Shown one piece after another: positions 52,496-60,963 of a stretch of 64,000 nucleotides of DNA. The position numbers were made by a program, and so were the translations under genes. Source of the DNA: Janibacter sp. CX7 (GTDB lineage: Bacteria > Actinomycetota > Actinomycetes > Actinomycetales > Dermatophilaceae); NCBI RefSeq assembly GCF_024362365.1, contig NZ_CP101464.1, positions 3,165,344 through 3,229,343 of the forward strand, written 5' to 3'. The notes beneath the pieces were generated by a model, which was not told where the DNA came from, did not search any database, and saw only the letters and a list, made by a program, of their open reading frames with translations. The first letter of the stretch is position 1, and every line of letters begins with the position of its first letter.

Positions 52496-54598
52496 GTGCA
52501 CGGGGTGAACCCGGGGACGGAGCTCGGTCGCTACACCGTCGAGACGAGGATCGAGGAGATCCCCGGTGGCGAGCGCTGGAATGCTCGCGACACGACGCTC
52601 GACCGCGACGTGACGCTCATCGTCATGCCCGCCGACGCCGATTCGACCGCCGCCGCGCTCGACGCTGCCCGCCGCGCCGCGGGCATCGAGGCCGCACAGC
52701 TCGTGCGCATCCTCGACGTCGGCAGCGAGGCGGAGCACTCCTTCATCGCCGAGGACGCCATCGGTGATGCCAGCACCTACACCGAGGTCATCGGCACCGA
52801 GGGCCTGCCCGCCGAGGAGGTCCGCCGGATCACCGGTGAGGTCGCCACCGGCATCGAGGCCGCCCGCGCCCGCGGGCTGCACCACCTCGCACTGACCCCC
52901 GACCTCGTCCTCCTGACGGGCGACGGCCGGGTCAAGGTGCGCGGTCTCGCGACCGCCGCCGCCCTCGCCGGCATCGAGACCGAGGGCGAGGAGGCCGACC
53001 GCGACGACGCGACCGGTGTCGTCGCCCTCGCCTACGCCGGCCTCACCGCCACCTGGCCGCTCGAGCGCCCGAGCGGGCTGCCGAGCGCCCCCCGCGAGGG
53101 GTCCGGTCCGCCGCCGCCCTCCCGCGTCGCCGTCGGGGTCCCCGGTGACCTCGACACGATCTGCCGCGAGACCCTCGGCGAGGGTCAGGGCCCCGACTCC
53201 CCCGGCGACTACGCCGCCCAGATCGCGCCCTGGTCGCGCATCCCGCTGGCCGGCGCCGTGCGCACCAGCCCCCGGGCTGGTACCGATGCACCGACCGAGG
53301 TCGTGCCCACCGCCAGCGGCGTCGCGGGCGACGGATCCACGAGCGATGACCACGACGTGGTGTCGGGTGCCGACGGCACGGGTGAGCGCGACGGCTCCTC
53401 CGGGCTCGGCGTGGCCGGTGCCGCCGGGGCGGCCGCGGGTGCTGCCGGGCTCGCCGGTGCCGCCGCGCGGTCCGGCTCCTCCGACGACGCGGCGACGACC
53501 CGCTCGCACGCTGCGCAGGCCGGGGAGACCCCCTTCGACAGCGGGGACGACGACGCGACCCGCGAGATCCGGCTGCGCCACCGCGACGGGGTGACCGCCC
53601 ACGTCACCCGGGGCGACGAGACGCCCGCCGGCCGACGTGCCGACGACGAGCGCACGCGGCGTGTGCGCCGCCCGCAGGATGACTCCGACGACGAGCACGG
53701 TCGGCGAGGCGCCGCCGCCGCCGCAGCCGCCGCAGCTGCTGCCGCCGGTGCGGTCGGCACCGGGGGCAAGGTCATCGGCGACCGGCTGGGCAAGGTCGCG
53801 CGCACGGCTGGCGACCGGTCCAAGGAGGCGCTCCACGACGCCCGCGCCCGCCGCGAGGCGATCCGGGCCGACCAGCGCAGCCGCAGCTCGCTGGGCTCCG
53901 CCCCGACGACGGCCGAGATCGAGGCCCCCGCTCCGCTCCTGCCCGCCGAGGCCGGCGCCCCGCCGAGCCGCCGCCAGGCCAACCTCGTCCTCGGGCTCAT
54001 GGCCGGGCTCGTCGCGCTGGCCTGCCTCTTCGGCACCATCGGCACCTCGCGCATCGGGTCGGCGACCGACCTCGGGCGCATCCTCGGCGGCGACGAGACG
54101 ACGGCGGTCGCGACCTCCCAGTCCGCGAGCCCCTCGGGCTCCGGCTCGGGCAGCGGCTCCGGCGGCGGCGAGCCCCTCGCCATCGCCAATGCCGCCGGCT
54201 ACGACCCCGCCCCCGGTGACGGCGTCGAGCACAACGCCGAGGTCCCGCGCGTCTACGACGGCGACCCCGACACGATCTGGACCACCGAGGGCTACGAGGA
54301 CCCGAGCTTCGGCGGGGTCAAGCAGGGCGTCGGCGTCACCGTCGACCTGGGCCAGGCCCAGGACATCAGCTCGGTGACCCTCCAGCTGCCGCTCGCCGCG
54401 CAGGCCACGGTCTACGCCGGCGACCAGCCGACCAACTCGGGCACCGAGATCGGGCGCACCGACGGTCGTACCGGTGAGGTCGAGCTCACGCCGAGCGGCC
54501 AGGTCACCGGCCGCTACGTCACCGTCTGGTTCACCACCCTCTCCCAGGGTGACGACGGCCGCTACCGGGCCGCCGTCGGCGAGATCACCGTCCGCTGA
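52496..54598 (+). CDS. Membrane pseudokinase with external discoidin-like domain (MviN C-terminal counterpart)
   Basis: A 700-residue protein. Residues 5-250 have a protein-kinase fold with no catalytic residues: the Lys strand is RDVTLIVMPADAD, HRD is replaced in HHLALTPDLVLL, and DFG by VRGLA. A long Ala/Asp/Gly-rich segment with poly-Ala runs follows. A helix (LVLGLMAGLVALACLFGTIG) leads to an external domain with RVYDGDPDTIWTTEGYED and GRYVTVWFT, like a carbohydrate-binding module. This is the layout of the C-terminal half of mycobacterial MviN (Rv3910), where the pseudokinase binds FhaA. Here it is a separate protein. The GTG start at 52496 has a good ribosome site. Confidence 0.87.
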   Translation: MHGVNPGTELGRYTVETRIEEIPGGERWNARDTTLDRDVTLIVMPADADSTAAALDAARRAAGIEAAQLVRILDVGSEAEHSFIAEDAIGDASTYTEVIGTEGLPAEEVRRITGEVATGIEAARARGLHHLALTPDLVLLTGDGRVKVRGLATAAALAGIETEGEEADRDDATGVVALAYAGLTATWPLERPSGLPSAPREGSGPPPPSRVAVGVPGDLDTICRETLGEGQGPDSPGDYAAQIAPWSRIPLAGAVRTSPRAGTDAPTEVVPTASGVAGDGSTSDDHDVVSGADGTGERDGSSGLGVAGAAGAAAGAAGLAGAAARSGSSDDAATTRSHAAQAGETPFDSGDDDATREIRLRHRDGVTAHVTRGDETPAGRRADDERTRRVRRPQDDSDDEHGRRGAAAAAAAAAAAAGAVGTGGKVIGDRLGKVARTAGDRSKEALHDARARREAIRADQRSRSSLGSAPTTAEIEAPAPLLPAEAGAPPSRRQANLVLGLMAGLVALACLFGTIGTSRIGSATDLGRILGGDETTAVATSQSASPSGSGSGSGSGGGEPLAIANAAGYDPAPGDGVEHNAEVPRVYDGDPDTIWTTEGYEDPSFGGVKQGVGVTVDLGQAQDISSVTLQLPLAAQATVYAGDQPTNSGTEIGRTDGRTGEVELTPSGQVTGRYVTVWFTTLSQGDDGRYRAAVGEITVR

Positions 54599-54607
54599 GG
54601 TGATGAC

Positions 54608-55228
54608 GTGAGCGACTCCCCCTTCGCCGAGATCGACGACCGGATGCTCATGCGCATGCACGTCGAGGGCGACGCCGAGGCCTTCGGCGAGATCTACCGC
54701 CGCCACCGCGACCGCATGTGGGCCGTGGCCGTCGGGGTCTGCGGTGACCGCGAGCTCGCGGCCGAGGCGGTGCAGGATGCCTTCGTCTCCGCCTTCCGCC
54801 GGGCCGGCTCCTACCGCGGCGACGCGGCTGTCACGACGTGGCTGCACCGCATCGTCGTCAACGCCTGCATCGACCTGACCCGACGCGTGCGCCCCACGAG
54901 CGAGCTCACCGACGAGGTCGTCGCGGCCGCGCCCCCTGCGCCCGACGCCACGGGCCGGGTCGACACCCGCCTGGCCGTCCACGAGGCGATGCGCCGCCTG
55001 CCCGACGAGCAACGCGTCGCGCTGGTGCTCGTCGACATGCACGGCGTCCCGGTCGCCGAGGCGGCGCAGGTCCTCGACATCCCCACGGGCACCGTGAAGT
55101 CGCGCTGCTCGCGCGGCCGTGAGGCCCTCGGCAAGGCGCTTGCCGCAGCCGGGATCGACGCGCGGGGAACCTCCGACGCCGCTGCCTCGTCAGACACAAC
55201 AGGCCACCAGGCAGACGAAGGGAGGTGA
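54608..55228 (+). CDS. sigM: ECF sigma factor, SigM-like
   Basis: A 206-residue sigma factor. Region 2 (EAFGEIYRRHRDRMWAVAVG, AAEAVQDAFVSAFRRAGSYR) and region 4 (LVDMHGVPVAEAAQVLDIPT then GTVKSRCSRGREAL) are complete. Gene order pseudokinase-sigM-anti-sigma-trxB-trx equals that of mycobacterial Rv3910-Rv3914, which supports SigM. The GTG start lies ten bases behind the previous stop. The next gene is its likely anti-sigma factor. Confidence 0.9.
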   Translation: MSDSPFAEIDDRMLMRMHVEGDAEAFGEIYRRHRDRMWAVAVGVCGDRELAAEAVQDAFVSAFRRAGSYRGDAAVTTWLHRIVVNACIDLTRRVRPTSELTDEVVAAAPPAPDATGRVDTRLAVHEAMRRLPDEQRVALVLVDMHGVPVAEAAQVLDIPTGTVKSRCSRGREALGKALAAAGIDARGTSDAAASSDTTGHQADEGR

Positions 55229-55230
55229 CC

Positions 55231-56004
55231 ATGACCGAGGACAAGGACCCCACGGGGATGCGTCACCTGCTCGCGAGCCTCAAGGAGAGCGGGCCCATGC
55301 CCGACGACCTGGCCGAGCGCATCCGCGCCAGCCTCGAGGACGAGCAGACGGCGCGCGCCACCGGTGAGCTCACCATGGACGCGGACGAGACCGACGACGC
55401 CGACGAGCCGTCCGGCTTCTGGAGCACCATGGCCACCCCCAGCGGGGGCTCCGGCCGGCGACGCGCGGCCGCGCCCTGGCTGCTCGGCGCCGCCGCGGCC
55501 ACCGTCGTGGCCCTTGCCGTCGGCACCGGCATGCTGCGCAACAGCGGCAACGACGCCGCCTCCGACGCGGGCGCCGGCGCCGCCCCGTCGTCGCAGGGCC
55601 GGTCCGGGGCAGCCGAGCAGGGGTCGAGCGCCACGTCGAGCAGCGCTGCCTCCGACGAGGAGGTCCCGGCCTTCGCCATCACCGAGACCGGCACCGCCTA
55701 CACCCGCTCGTCGCTCGCCTCCGAGGCGGCGACCCTGCTCGAGGACCCGGCGGGTGCGCCCACGGTGCGCGACGACGAGGTGCTCGGCACGATGACCACC
55801 GCTGCCGGGGCCGCCGACTGCCTTGCCCGCCTGGGTCAGCCCCAGATGCAGGCCGTCGTCATCGACATCGGCACCTTCGAGGGCAAGGACGGGCTGCTGC
55901 TCGTCGCCGAGTCGCTGCCCGACGGCCCCGCGCGGGCCTGGGCGGTCACCTCGGGCTGCGAGCCGATCTGGCCCGACAGCGTCGAGGTCCCCAGCACGAA
56001 GTGA
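55231..56004 (+). CDS. Putative anti-sigma factor of SigM
   Basis: A 257-residue membrane protein. The first 70 residues are an acidic cytoplasmic segment ([20 protein letters not shown]) without the HxxxCxxC zinc motif. One helix ([20 protein letters not shown]) and an external domain of about 150 residues follow. By position it matches mycobacterial RsmA, which has the same layout. The ATG at 55231 fits GGAGG better than the GTG six bases earlier; it starts two bases after the sigM stop. Confidence 0.78.
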   Translation: MTEDKDPTGMRHLLASLKESGPMPDDLAERIRASLEDEQTARATGELTMDADETDDADEPSGFWSTMATPSGGSGRRRAAAPWLLGAAAATVVALAVGTGMLRNSGNDAASDAGAGAAPSSQGRSGAAEQGSSATSSSAASDEEVPAFAITETGTAYTRSSLASEAATLLEDPAGAPTVRDDEVLGTMTTAAGAADCLARLGQPQMQAVVIDIGTFEGKDGLLLVAESLPDGPARAWAVTSGCEPIWPDSVEVPSTK

Positions 56005-56010
56005 CCTGCC

Positions 56011-56043
56011 GGACGGCGTGCCCCACCCGGGCGCACGCCGTCC
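56011..56043 (+). terminator. Terminator candidate after the sigM operon
   Basis: GGACGGCGTGC and GCACGCCGTCC pair perfectly over 11 bp around an 11-base loop, seven bases past the stop. No T-tract. Confidence 0.6.
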
Positions 56044-56150
56044 TGCCGGCCCGTCGGTCCTGCCGGCCCCGTCGGACCGGGGCGAGCTCCCCCCTTCGTC
56101 CCGCAGCGAGCGGGGTGGCCGGTCCCATGCCGCAGTGGCCACGAGCTCAT

Positions 56151-56177
56151 GGAACAGACGGCACCTACGATGACGTT
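56151..56177 (+). promoter_or_regulatory. SigR/SigH-like promoter of trxB
   Basis: GGAAC (56151) and GTT (56175) are separated by 19 bases. The disulphide-stress sigma factors SigR/SigH recognise GGAAT and GTT at about 18-19 bases, and trxBA is a classical target. A TACGAT inside could also serve a housekeeping promoter. Confidence 0.45.
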
Positions 56178-56219
56178 GACACCGTCAGACCGCCTACACC
56201 CGACCCCAAGGACGCACCC

Positions 56220-57239
56220 GTGGCCGACGCCAGCACCGACATCCGCAATGTGATCATCATCGGTTCCGGCCCCGCTGGATACACCGCCGCCGTCTACGCC
56301 GCCCGGGCCAACCTCGAGCCGCTGATCTTCGAGGGCTCGGTCACCGCCGGCGGCGCGCTCATGAACACCACGGACGTGGAGAACTTCCCGGGCTTCACCG
56401 AGGGCATCATGGGGCCCGACCTCATGCTCAACATGCGCGCCCAGGCCGAGCGCTTCGGTGCCGAGATCGTCACCGACGACGTCACCGCCGTCGAGCTCGA
56501 GGGCCCGGTCAAGGTCGTCACCGACGGCGAGGGCAACACCCACCGCGCGCACGCCGTGATCCTCGCCATGGGCTCGGCCTACCGCGAGCTCGGCCTGCCC
56601 GACGAGAAGCGTCTGTCCGGTCACGGCGTCAGCTGGTGCGCGACCTGCGACGGGTTCTTCTTCCGTGAGCAGGACATCGTCGTCGTCGGCGGCGGCGACT
56701 CCGCCGTCGAGGAGGCGACCTTCCTGACGAAGTTCGCCCGCTCGGTGACGATCGTCCACCGGCGCGACGAGCTGCGGGCCAGCAAGATCATGGCCGATCG
56801 GGCCCACGCCAACGACAAGATCCGCTTCGCGTGGAACTCCGAGGTCGCCCAGATCCACGGCGACGACAAGGTCACCGGGCTGACCCTGCGCGACACGGTG
56901 ACCGGCGAGACGCGCGAGATCGAGGCCACGGGGCTCTTCGTCGCGATCGGTCACGACCCGCGCAACGAGCTCGTCCAGGGCGTCGTCGACCTCGACGACG
57001 AGGGCTACGTGCTGACGGAGGGCCGTTCCTCCCGCACCAACCTCGACGGCGTCTTCGCCGCGGGCGACCTCGTCGACCACACGTACCGTCAGGCGATCAC
57101 CGCCGCCGGGTCCGGCTGCGCGGCCGCACTCGACGCCGAGCGCTGGCTGGCTGCCCGCGAGGAGGCCGGCGCGCCGGCGCAGGACCAGGCGCTCACCGCG
57201 CAGGACAACCCCGTCGTCGGCACCGTCGGCGCCCGCTGA
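56220..57239 (+). CDS. trxB: Thioredoxin-disulfide reductase
   Basis: A 339-residue flavoenzyme that reduces thioredoxin with NADPH. FAD site [20 protein letters not shown], redox pair CATC (Cys140, Cys143) in [16 protein letters not shown] site [16 protein letters not shown], and C-terminal FAD motif [16 protein letters not shown]. The GTG start follows AAGGA; earlier in-frame codons would run through the promoter. It lies directly before trxA. Confidence 0.96.
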   Translation: MADASTDIRNVIIIGSGPAGYTAAVYAARANLEPLIFEGSVTAGGALMNTTDVENFPGFTEGIMGPDLMLNMRAQAERFGAEIVTDDVTAVELEGPVKVVTDGEGNTHRAHAVILAMGSAYRELGLPDEKRLSGHGVSWCATCDGFFFREQDIVVVGGGDSAVEEATFLTKFARSVTIVHRRDELRASKIMADRAHANDKIRFAWNSEVAQIHGDDKVTGLTLRDTVTGETREIEATGLFVAIGHDPRNELVQGVVDLDDEGYVLTEGRSSRTNLDGVFAAGDLVDHTYRQAITAAGSGCAAALDAERWLAAREEAGAPAQDQALTAQDNPVVGTVGAR

Positions 57240-57289
57240 CCCCAGACCACTCGACCCCCACGACCCCCACCCGAGAGAGAAGGACCCCC

Positions 57290-57613
57290 ATGGCCACCTC
57301 CCCCACCACCGACGCGACCTTCGACCAGGACGTGCTGCAGAGCGACACCCCCGTGCTCGTCGACTTCTGGGCCACCTGGTGCGGCCCGTGCCGCGCGGTC
57401 GCCCCCGTCCTCGAGGAGCTGTCCGGCCAGTACGACGGCAAGCTCAAGATCGTCAAGCTCGACACCGACGCCAACCCGCAGATCACCGCGCGCTACGGCA
57501 TCACGTCGATCCCGACGATGCACGTCTTCCAGGGCGGCGAGATCGTCAAGACGCTCGTCGGCGCCATGCCGAAGCCCAAGCTCGTCAAGGAGCTCGAGCC
57601 CTTCGTCGGCTGA
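57290..57613 (+). CDS. trxA: Thioredoxin
   Basis: A 107-residue thioredoxin with the active site WCGPC (Cys31, Cys34), the cis-Pro loop SIPTMHVF and the typical FWATWCGPCR. It is a protein disulphide reductant, reduced by TrxB, encoded 50 bases upstream. The ribosome site GAGAGAAGGA precedes the ATG. The mycobacterial counterpart is TrxC. In mycobacteria cwlM comes next; here it is missing and parB follows in the other direction. Confidence 0.96.
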   Translation: MATSPTTDATFDQDVLQSDTPVLVDFWATWCGPCRAVAPVLEELSGQYDGKLKIVKLDTDANPQITARYGITSIPTMHVFQGGEIVKTLVGAMPKPKLVKELEPFVG

Positions 57614-57614
57614 G

Positions 57615-57638
57615 TTTCGTTGCAGCACAACGGCATTC
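57615..57638. repeat. TTTCGTTG-N5-CAACGG element, copy 2
   Basis: Begins two bases past the trxA stop: TTTCGTTG, five bases, CAACGG, then TTCG. Same frame as the copy at 25890. It overlaps the hairpin with TTCG loop. Confidence 0.4.
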
Positions 57639-57646
57639 GTGCCGTT
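57629..57646. terminator. Hairpin with TTCG tetraloop after trxA
   Basis: AACGGCA and TGCCGTT close a TTCG loop, an exceptionally stable RNA form on the plus strand. It stands just before the main terminator. Confidence 0.55.
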
Positions 57647-57654
57647 GAGCATGC

Positions 57655-57694
57655 TGAGAGGGGCCCCGCGTTCAACACCGCGGGGCCCCTCTCA
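57655..57694. terminator. Bidirectional terminator between trxA and parB
   Basis: A 16-bp perfect stem (TGAGAGGGGCCCCGCG with its complement) around an 8-base loop TTCAACAC. It separates the convergent trxA and parB. Confidence 0.88.
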
Positions 57695-57717
57695 CGTCTG
57701 TCCGGTCGGGGGCCCGG

Positions 57718-58836
57718 TCAGCCCTCGACCTCCTCGGCGTCCACGCCCATCTGGCCGAGGACCCGGTGCAGGTCCTCCATCGAGGCGAACTCGATCGTCA
57801 TCCGGCCCTTGCGCTGGCCGAGGTTGATCTTCACCCGCGTGTCGAGGCGATCGCTCACCCGACCGGCCAGGTCGTCCAGCTGCGGGTGGTGACGGCCGGC
57901 CCGGGGGGCGGAGCGCTTCTCCTTCTCCGGTGCCATGCCCAGCGCGACGATCTCCTCGACCGTGCGCACCGACAGGCCTTCGGCGACGATCCGCTGGGCG
58001 AGCCGCTCCATCTGCTCACCGTCGTCGAGCGTGAGCAGGGCGCGGGCGTGCCCGGCACTGAGCACCCCGGCCGCGACGCGTCGAGCCACCATTGGGGGCA
58101 GGCGCAGCAGGCGCAGCGTGTTGGAGATCTGCGGCCGAGAGCGACCGATGCGTCCGGCGAGCTCCTCCTTGGAGCAGCCGAAGTCGTCCAGCAGCTGCTG
58201 GTAGGCCGCCGCCTCCTCGAGCGGGTTGAGGTTGCTGCGGTGGAGGTTCTCGAGGAGGGCGTCCCGCAGGAGGTCGTCGTCCTCCGTCGCCTTGACGATC
58301 GCGGGCACGGTCGCTCGCTGCGCCTGGCGACTTGCCCGCCAGCGACGCTCACCCATGATGAGCTCGAAGTCGACGCCTTCCTCACCGTCGCTGACGCGGC
58401 GCACGACGATGGGCTGGAGCACGCCGATCTCGCTGATCGAGTGCACGAGCTCGGCCATGTCGTCCTCGTCGAAGACGGTTCGCGGCTGGCGGGGGTTGGG
58501 GCGGATCGCGTCGACCGGCACCTCCGCATAGGTCGCCCCAGGCACCGGGGCGAGGCCGTCGGCCGGTGCGTCCCCGTCGGCCCGGGGGGTCTCGGTTGGC
58601 GCCACGCTCGCGGCACCGCTACCGCCCACGGCCTCGTGCTCCGCGGGCACCGGGGTCGCCGGCGCCTCTGCGGTGGCCTCGGCGATCTTCCCCGCCACGG
58701 TGTTGGGCAGGGCCGCGGGACGCTCCTGGTCGCGGAAGAAGACGTCAACCGGCCGCTCCGTCGACCGTCCGGCGGCACCGGCGTCCGGGATCAGGGCACC
58801 GAGCCCTCGTCCCAGGCCACGTCGCTTCTCACTCAT
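57718..58836 (-). CDS. parB: Chromosome-partitioning protein ParB
   Basis: A 372-residue parS-binding CTPase clamp. The N-terminus [20 protein letters not shown] binds ParA. ParB box motifs are [20 protein letters not shown] and the CTP/arginine patch GERRWRA. The helix-turn-helix is [20 protein letters not shown], and the C-terminal dimer domain ends VEG. It loads on the parS sites found on both sides of rsmG. The ATG overlaps the parA stop by four bases. Confidence 0.97.
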   Translation of the reverse strand: MSEKRRGLGRGLGALIPDAGAAGRSTERPVDVFFRDQERPAALPNTVAGKIAEATAEAPATPVPAEHEAVGGSGAASVAPTETPRADGDAPADGLAPVPGATYAEVPVDAIRPNPRQPRTVFDEDDMAELVHSISEIGVLQPIVVRRVSDGEEGVDFELIMGERRWRASRQAQRATVPAIVKATEDDDLLRDALLENLHRSNLNPLEEAAAYQQLLDDFGCSKEELAGRIGRSRPQISNTLRLLRLPPMVARRVAAGVLSAGHARALLTLDDGEQMERLAQRIVAEGLSVRTVEEIVALGMAPEKEKRSAPRAGRHHPQLDDLAGRVSDRLDTRVKINLGQRKGRMTIEFASMEDLHRVLGQMGVDAEEVEG

Positions 58837-59999
58837 GCGTTGTCCTTCTGCTCTGCGCCGCGGTGGGCGATCTCGGTGGCCGCGTCGGTGTAGGACCGGG
58901 CGCCCGTGCTCTGGGGGTCGTAGGTGATGACGGTCTGACCGTGGCTCGGCGCCTCCGAGACCCGGACCGATCGGGGCACGGTCGACGTGAGCACCTGGTC
59001 GGGGAAGTGCTCACGCACCTCCTGCGCCACCTGCGAGGAGAGTCGGGTGCGTCCGTCGTACATCGTGAGCAGGATCGTCGACACGTGCAGGTCGGCGTTG
59101 AGGTGCGTGCGGATGAGGTCGATGTTCTTCAGCAGCTGGCTCAGACCCTCGAGGGCGTAGTACTCGCACTGGATGGGGATGAGCACCTCGCGGGCAGCGA
59201 CGAAGGCGTTGACCGTGAGCAGGCCCAGGCTGGGCGGGCAGTCGATGAGGACGTAGTCGATGGGCTCCTCGCCTGCGCTCGCGCGCTCGGCGAACCACGC
59301 AGCGAGGGCCTTCGTCAGCCGGCTCTCACGGGCCACGAGCGAGACGAGCTCGATCTCGGCCCCGGCGAGGTCGATCGTGGCCGGGACGCACCAGAGGTTG
59401 TCGACGTCGGGGCACGGCTGCATCGCCTCGCTGATGGGCATCCCGTCGACGAGGACGTCGTAGATGCTTGGCACCTCGGCGTGGTGCTCGATGTTCAGAG
59501 CCGTGCTCGCATTGCCCTGGGGGTCGGTGTCGATGAGGAGGACGCGCAGGCCCGCATCGGCCAAGGCGGCGGCGATGTTGACCGCCGTGGTCGTCTTGCC
59601 GACGCCACCCTTCTGGTTGGACACCGTGATGATCCGCGGCCGGCCCGGTCGGGGCAGCCGCGCGGCCGCGGGGCGGGCAGCCTTCGTGTCGGCCGGGGCC
59701 GACATCGGTGGCGTGGGGTCGGATGCAGCGGCGACATCGGGCGCCGTGTGCTCGGGGGCGATCTCGGGCACAGGGGCCTCCACGTCGTCTGAAATGCTCT
59801 GCTCCGGCCGCTCCGGTTGGCTCGTCTCAGGCTCGGCGGTCGGGACCGCGGACCCGTCCACAGCGACTTGGTCGGTCGGGCTGTCCCGCCCGGATCCGAG
59901 GTCTCGGGCCACCCCCATCCACCCGATCGGCGCGGTCTCGGTGGGTCCGGCGAGTGCCGGCCACCCGAGGCCAGGGGTGGCGGTGCGTGGTGTGGTCAC
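58833..59999 (-). CDS. parA: Chromosome-partitioning ATPase ParA
   Basis: A 388-residue ParA. After a disordered N-terminal extension of about 120 residues, rich in Pro/Ala/Glu, comes the deviant Walker [17 protein letters not shown]. Then [10 protein letters not shown], the switch segment [16 protein letters not shown] and [12 protein letters not shown] follow. The GTG start is chosen because GAGGAGG precedes it by nine bases; the 52-codon longer reading crosses the DnaA-box region. ParA moves ParB-parS complexes along the nucleoid. Confidence 0.95.
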   Translation of the reverse strand: MTTPRTATPGLGWPALAGPTETAPIGWMGVARDLGSGRDSPTDQVAVDGSAVPTAEPETSQPERPEQSISDDVEAPVPEIAPEHTAPDVAAASDPTPPMSAPADTKAARPAAARLPRPGRPRIITVSNQKGGVGKTTTAVNIAAALADAGLRVLLIDTDPQGNASTALNIEHHAEVPSIYDVLVDGMPISEAMQPCPDVDNLWCVPATIDLAGAEIELVSLVARESRLTKALAAWFAERASAGEEPIDYVLIDCPPSLGLLTVNAFVAAREVLIPIQCEYYALEGLSQLLKNIDLIRTHLNADLHVSTILLTMYDGRTRLSSQVAQEVREHFPDQVLTSTVPRSVRVSEAPSHGQTVITYDPQSTGARSYTDAATEIAHRGAEQKDNA

Positions 60000-60078
60000 C
60001 GAGACATTCCTCCTCAGGGGACTGCGAGCCCAGCCATACAACCCCAGTCCGGGCCGACACGCCAAACGGAGCCGCGCT

Positions 60079-60150
60079 TGTGGACAACTCGGGTCAAAAC
60101 CGGGGGTTTTCCACCAGATCGCCGTGGTTCTCCACAGCTTCGGTGGACAA
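60079..60150. promoter_or_regulatory. Cluster of four DnaA-box-like sequences before parA
   Basis: TGTGGACAA (60079-60087, perfect reverse of TTNTCCACA), TTTTCCACC (60107-60115, one mismatch), TTCTCCACA (60128-60136, perfect) and GGTGGACAA (60142-60150, one mismatch in reverse) lie within 72 bases. It is upstream of parA and beside two parS sites, 3.8 kb from the expected dnaA. Confidence 0.65.
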
Positions 60151-60181
60151 CTCACCGTCGCACTACCGACGCGCTCGGGCG

Positions 60182-60197
60182 CGTTTCACGTGAAACG
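60182..60197. promoter_or_regulatory. parS site 1
   Basis: CGTTTCACGTGAAACG, a perfect 16-bp palindrome matching the bacterial parS core GTTTCACGTGAAAC. Confidence 0.97.
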
Positions 60198-60261
60198 GGA
60201 GCTTGGGTAGTGGTCCGCGGAAGGGCTGGGCGGCAATCCTTTCGCTCGCCCGGGGTGCGGA

Positions 60262-60277
60262 CGTTTCACGTGAAACG
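60262..60277. promoter_or_regulatory. parS site 2
   Basis: CGTTTCACGTGAAACG, identical to site 1, exactly 80 bases away and four bases before the 3' end of rsmG. Confidence 0.97.
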
Positions 60278-60280
60278 CTG

Positions 60281-60925
60281 TCAGGTAGAGCGCGTGCCCA
60301 CGGTGCAGTCCACCGTCAGCGTCGGCTCGTCCAGCACCCCATGCCCGTGCTCGGAGATCGCGGTCTCGGACACCCTCAGCTTCCGCAACGCCTTCGTGGC
60401 CGCGGCGACCTCCTGCTCGGCCGAGCGGCCCTTCATCGCCACGAGCTGCCCGCCCGGCTCGACCATCGGGCAGCACCACCGGGCGAGCTTGTCGAGAGCG
60501 GCCACGGCGCGGGCCGTGACGAAGGGGGCCGACAGGTGGCCGTGGAACTCCTCGGCGCGACCACGGTGGACGGTGGCGTTGTCGAGGTCGATCACGCGCA
60601 CCGCCTCGGCCAGCCAGTCGGTGCGCCGCTGCATCGGCTCGACCAGGTGGATGTCGAGGTCCGGTCGTGCGATGGCGACGGCCAGGCCCGGCAGTCCGGC
60701 CCCTGATCCGACGTCGATGACTCGTGCGTCCCGGTCGAAGGCGTCCTCGATGACGGCGCAGTTGAGGATGTGCCGCTCCCAGAGGATCGGGACCTCCCGG
60801 GGGCCGATGAGCCCGTGGCTGACCCCGGTGTCGGCGAGCACGGCGGCAAAGGTCTCGGCACGCGGAAGGCGCCCGCCGAAGAATCGGCGGGCGCCCTCGG
60901 GTGCCGCGGGGCAGTCAGCAGTCAT
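60281..60925 (-). CDS. rsmG: 16S rRNA (guanine-N7) methyltransferase RsmG
   Basis: A 214-residue SAM-dependent methyltransferase that modifies 16S rRNA in the 530 loop (G527 in E. coli numbering). The SAM site is VIDVGSGAGLPGLAVAIARP. Other motifs are IGPREVPILWERHILNCA and VTARAVAALDKLARWC. The start is ATG, and parS 3 lies nine bases upstream. In mycobacteria gidB/rsmG loss gives low-level streptomycin resistance. It lies between parA and jag, as in nearly all actinobacteria. Confidence 0.96.
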   Translation of the reverse strand: MTADCPAAPEGARRFFGGRLPRAETFAAVLADTGVSHGLIGPREVPILWERHILNCAVIEDAFDRDARVIDVGSGAGLPGLAVAIARPDLDIHLVEPMQRRTDWLAEAVRVIDLDNATVHRGRAEEFHGHLSAPFVTARAVAALDKLARWCCPMVEPGGQLVAMKGRSAEQEVAAATKALRKLRVSETAISEHGHGVLDEPTLTVDCTVGTRST

Positions 60926-60933
60926 GCCCCCAG

Positions 60934-60949
60934 CGTTTCACGTGAAACG
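60934..60949. promoter_or_regulatory. parS site 3
   Basis: CGTTTCACGTGAAACG, third identical copy, in the 38-base gap between rsmG and jag. Confidence 0.97.
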
Positions 60950-60963
60950 CCTCAGCTCATAGC

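Noticed and set aside
60000..60155. 52 extra N-terminal codons for ParA
   Set aside because: They cross the DnaA-box cluster; GTG at 59999 follows GAGGAGG.
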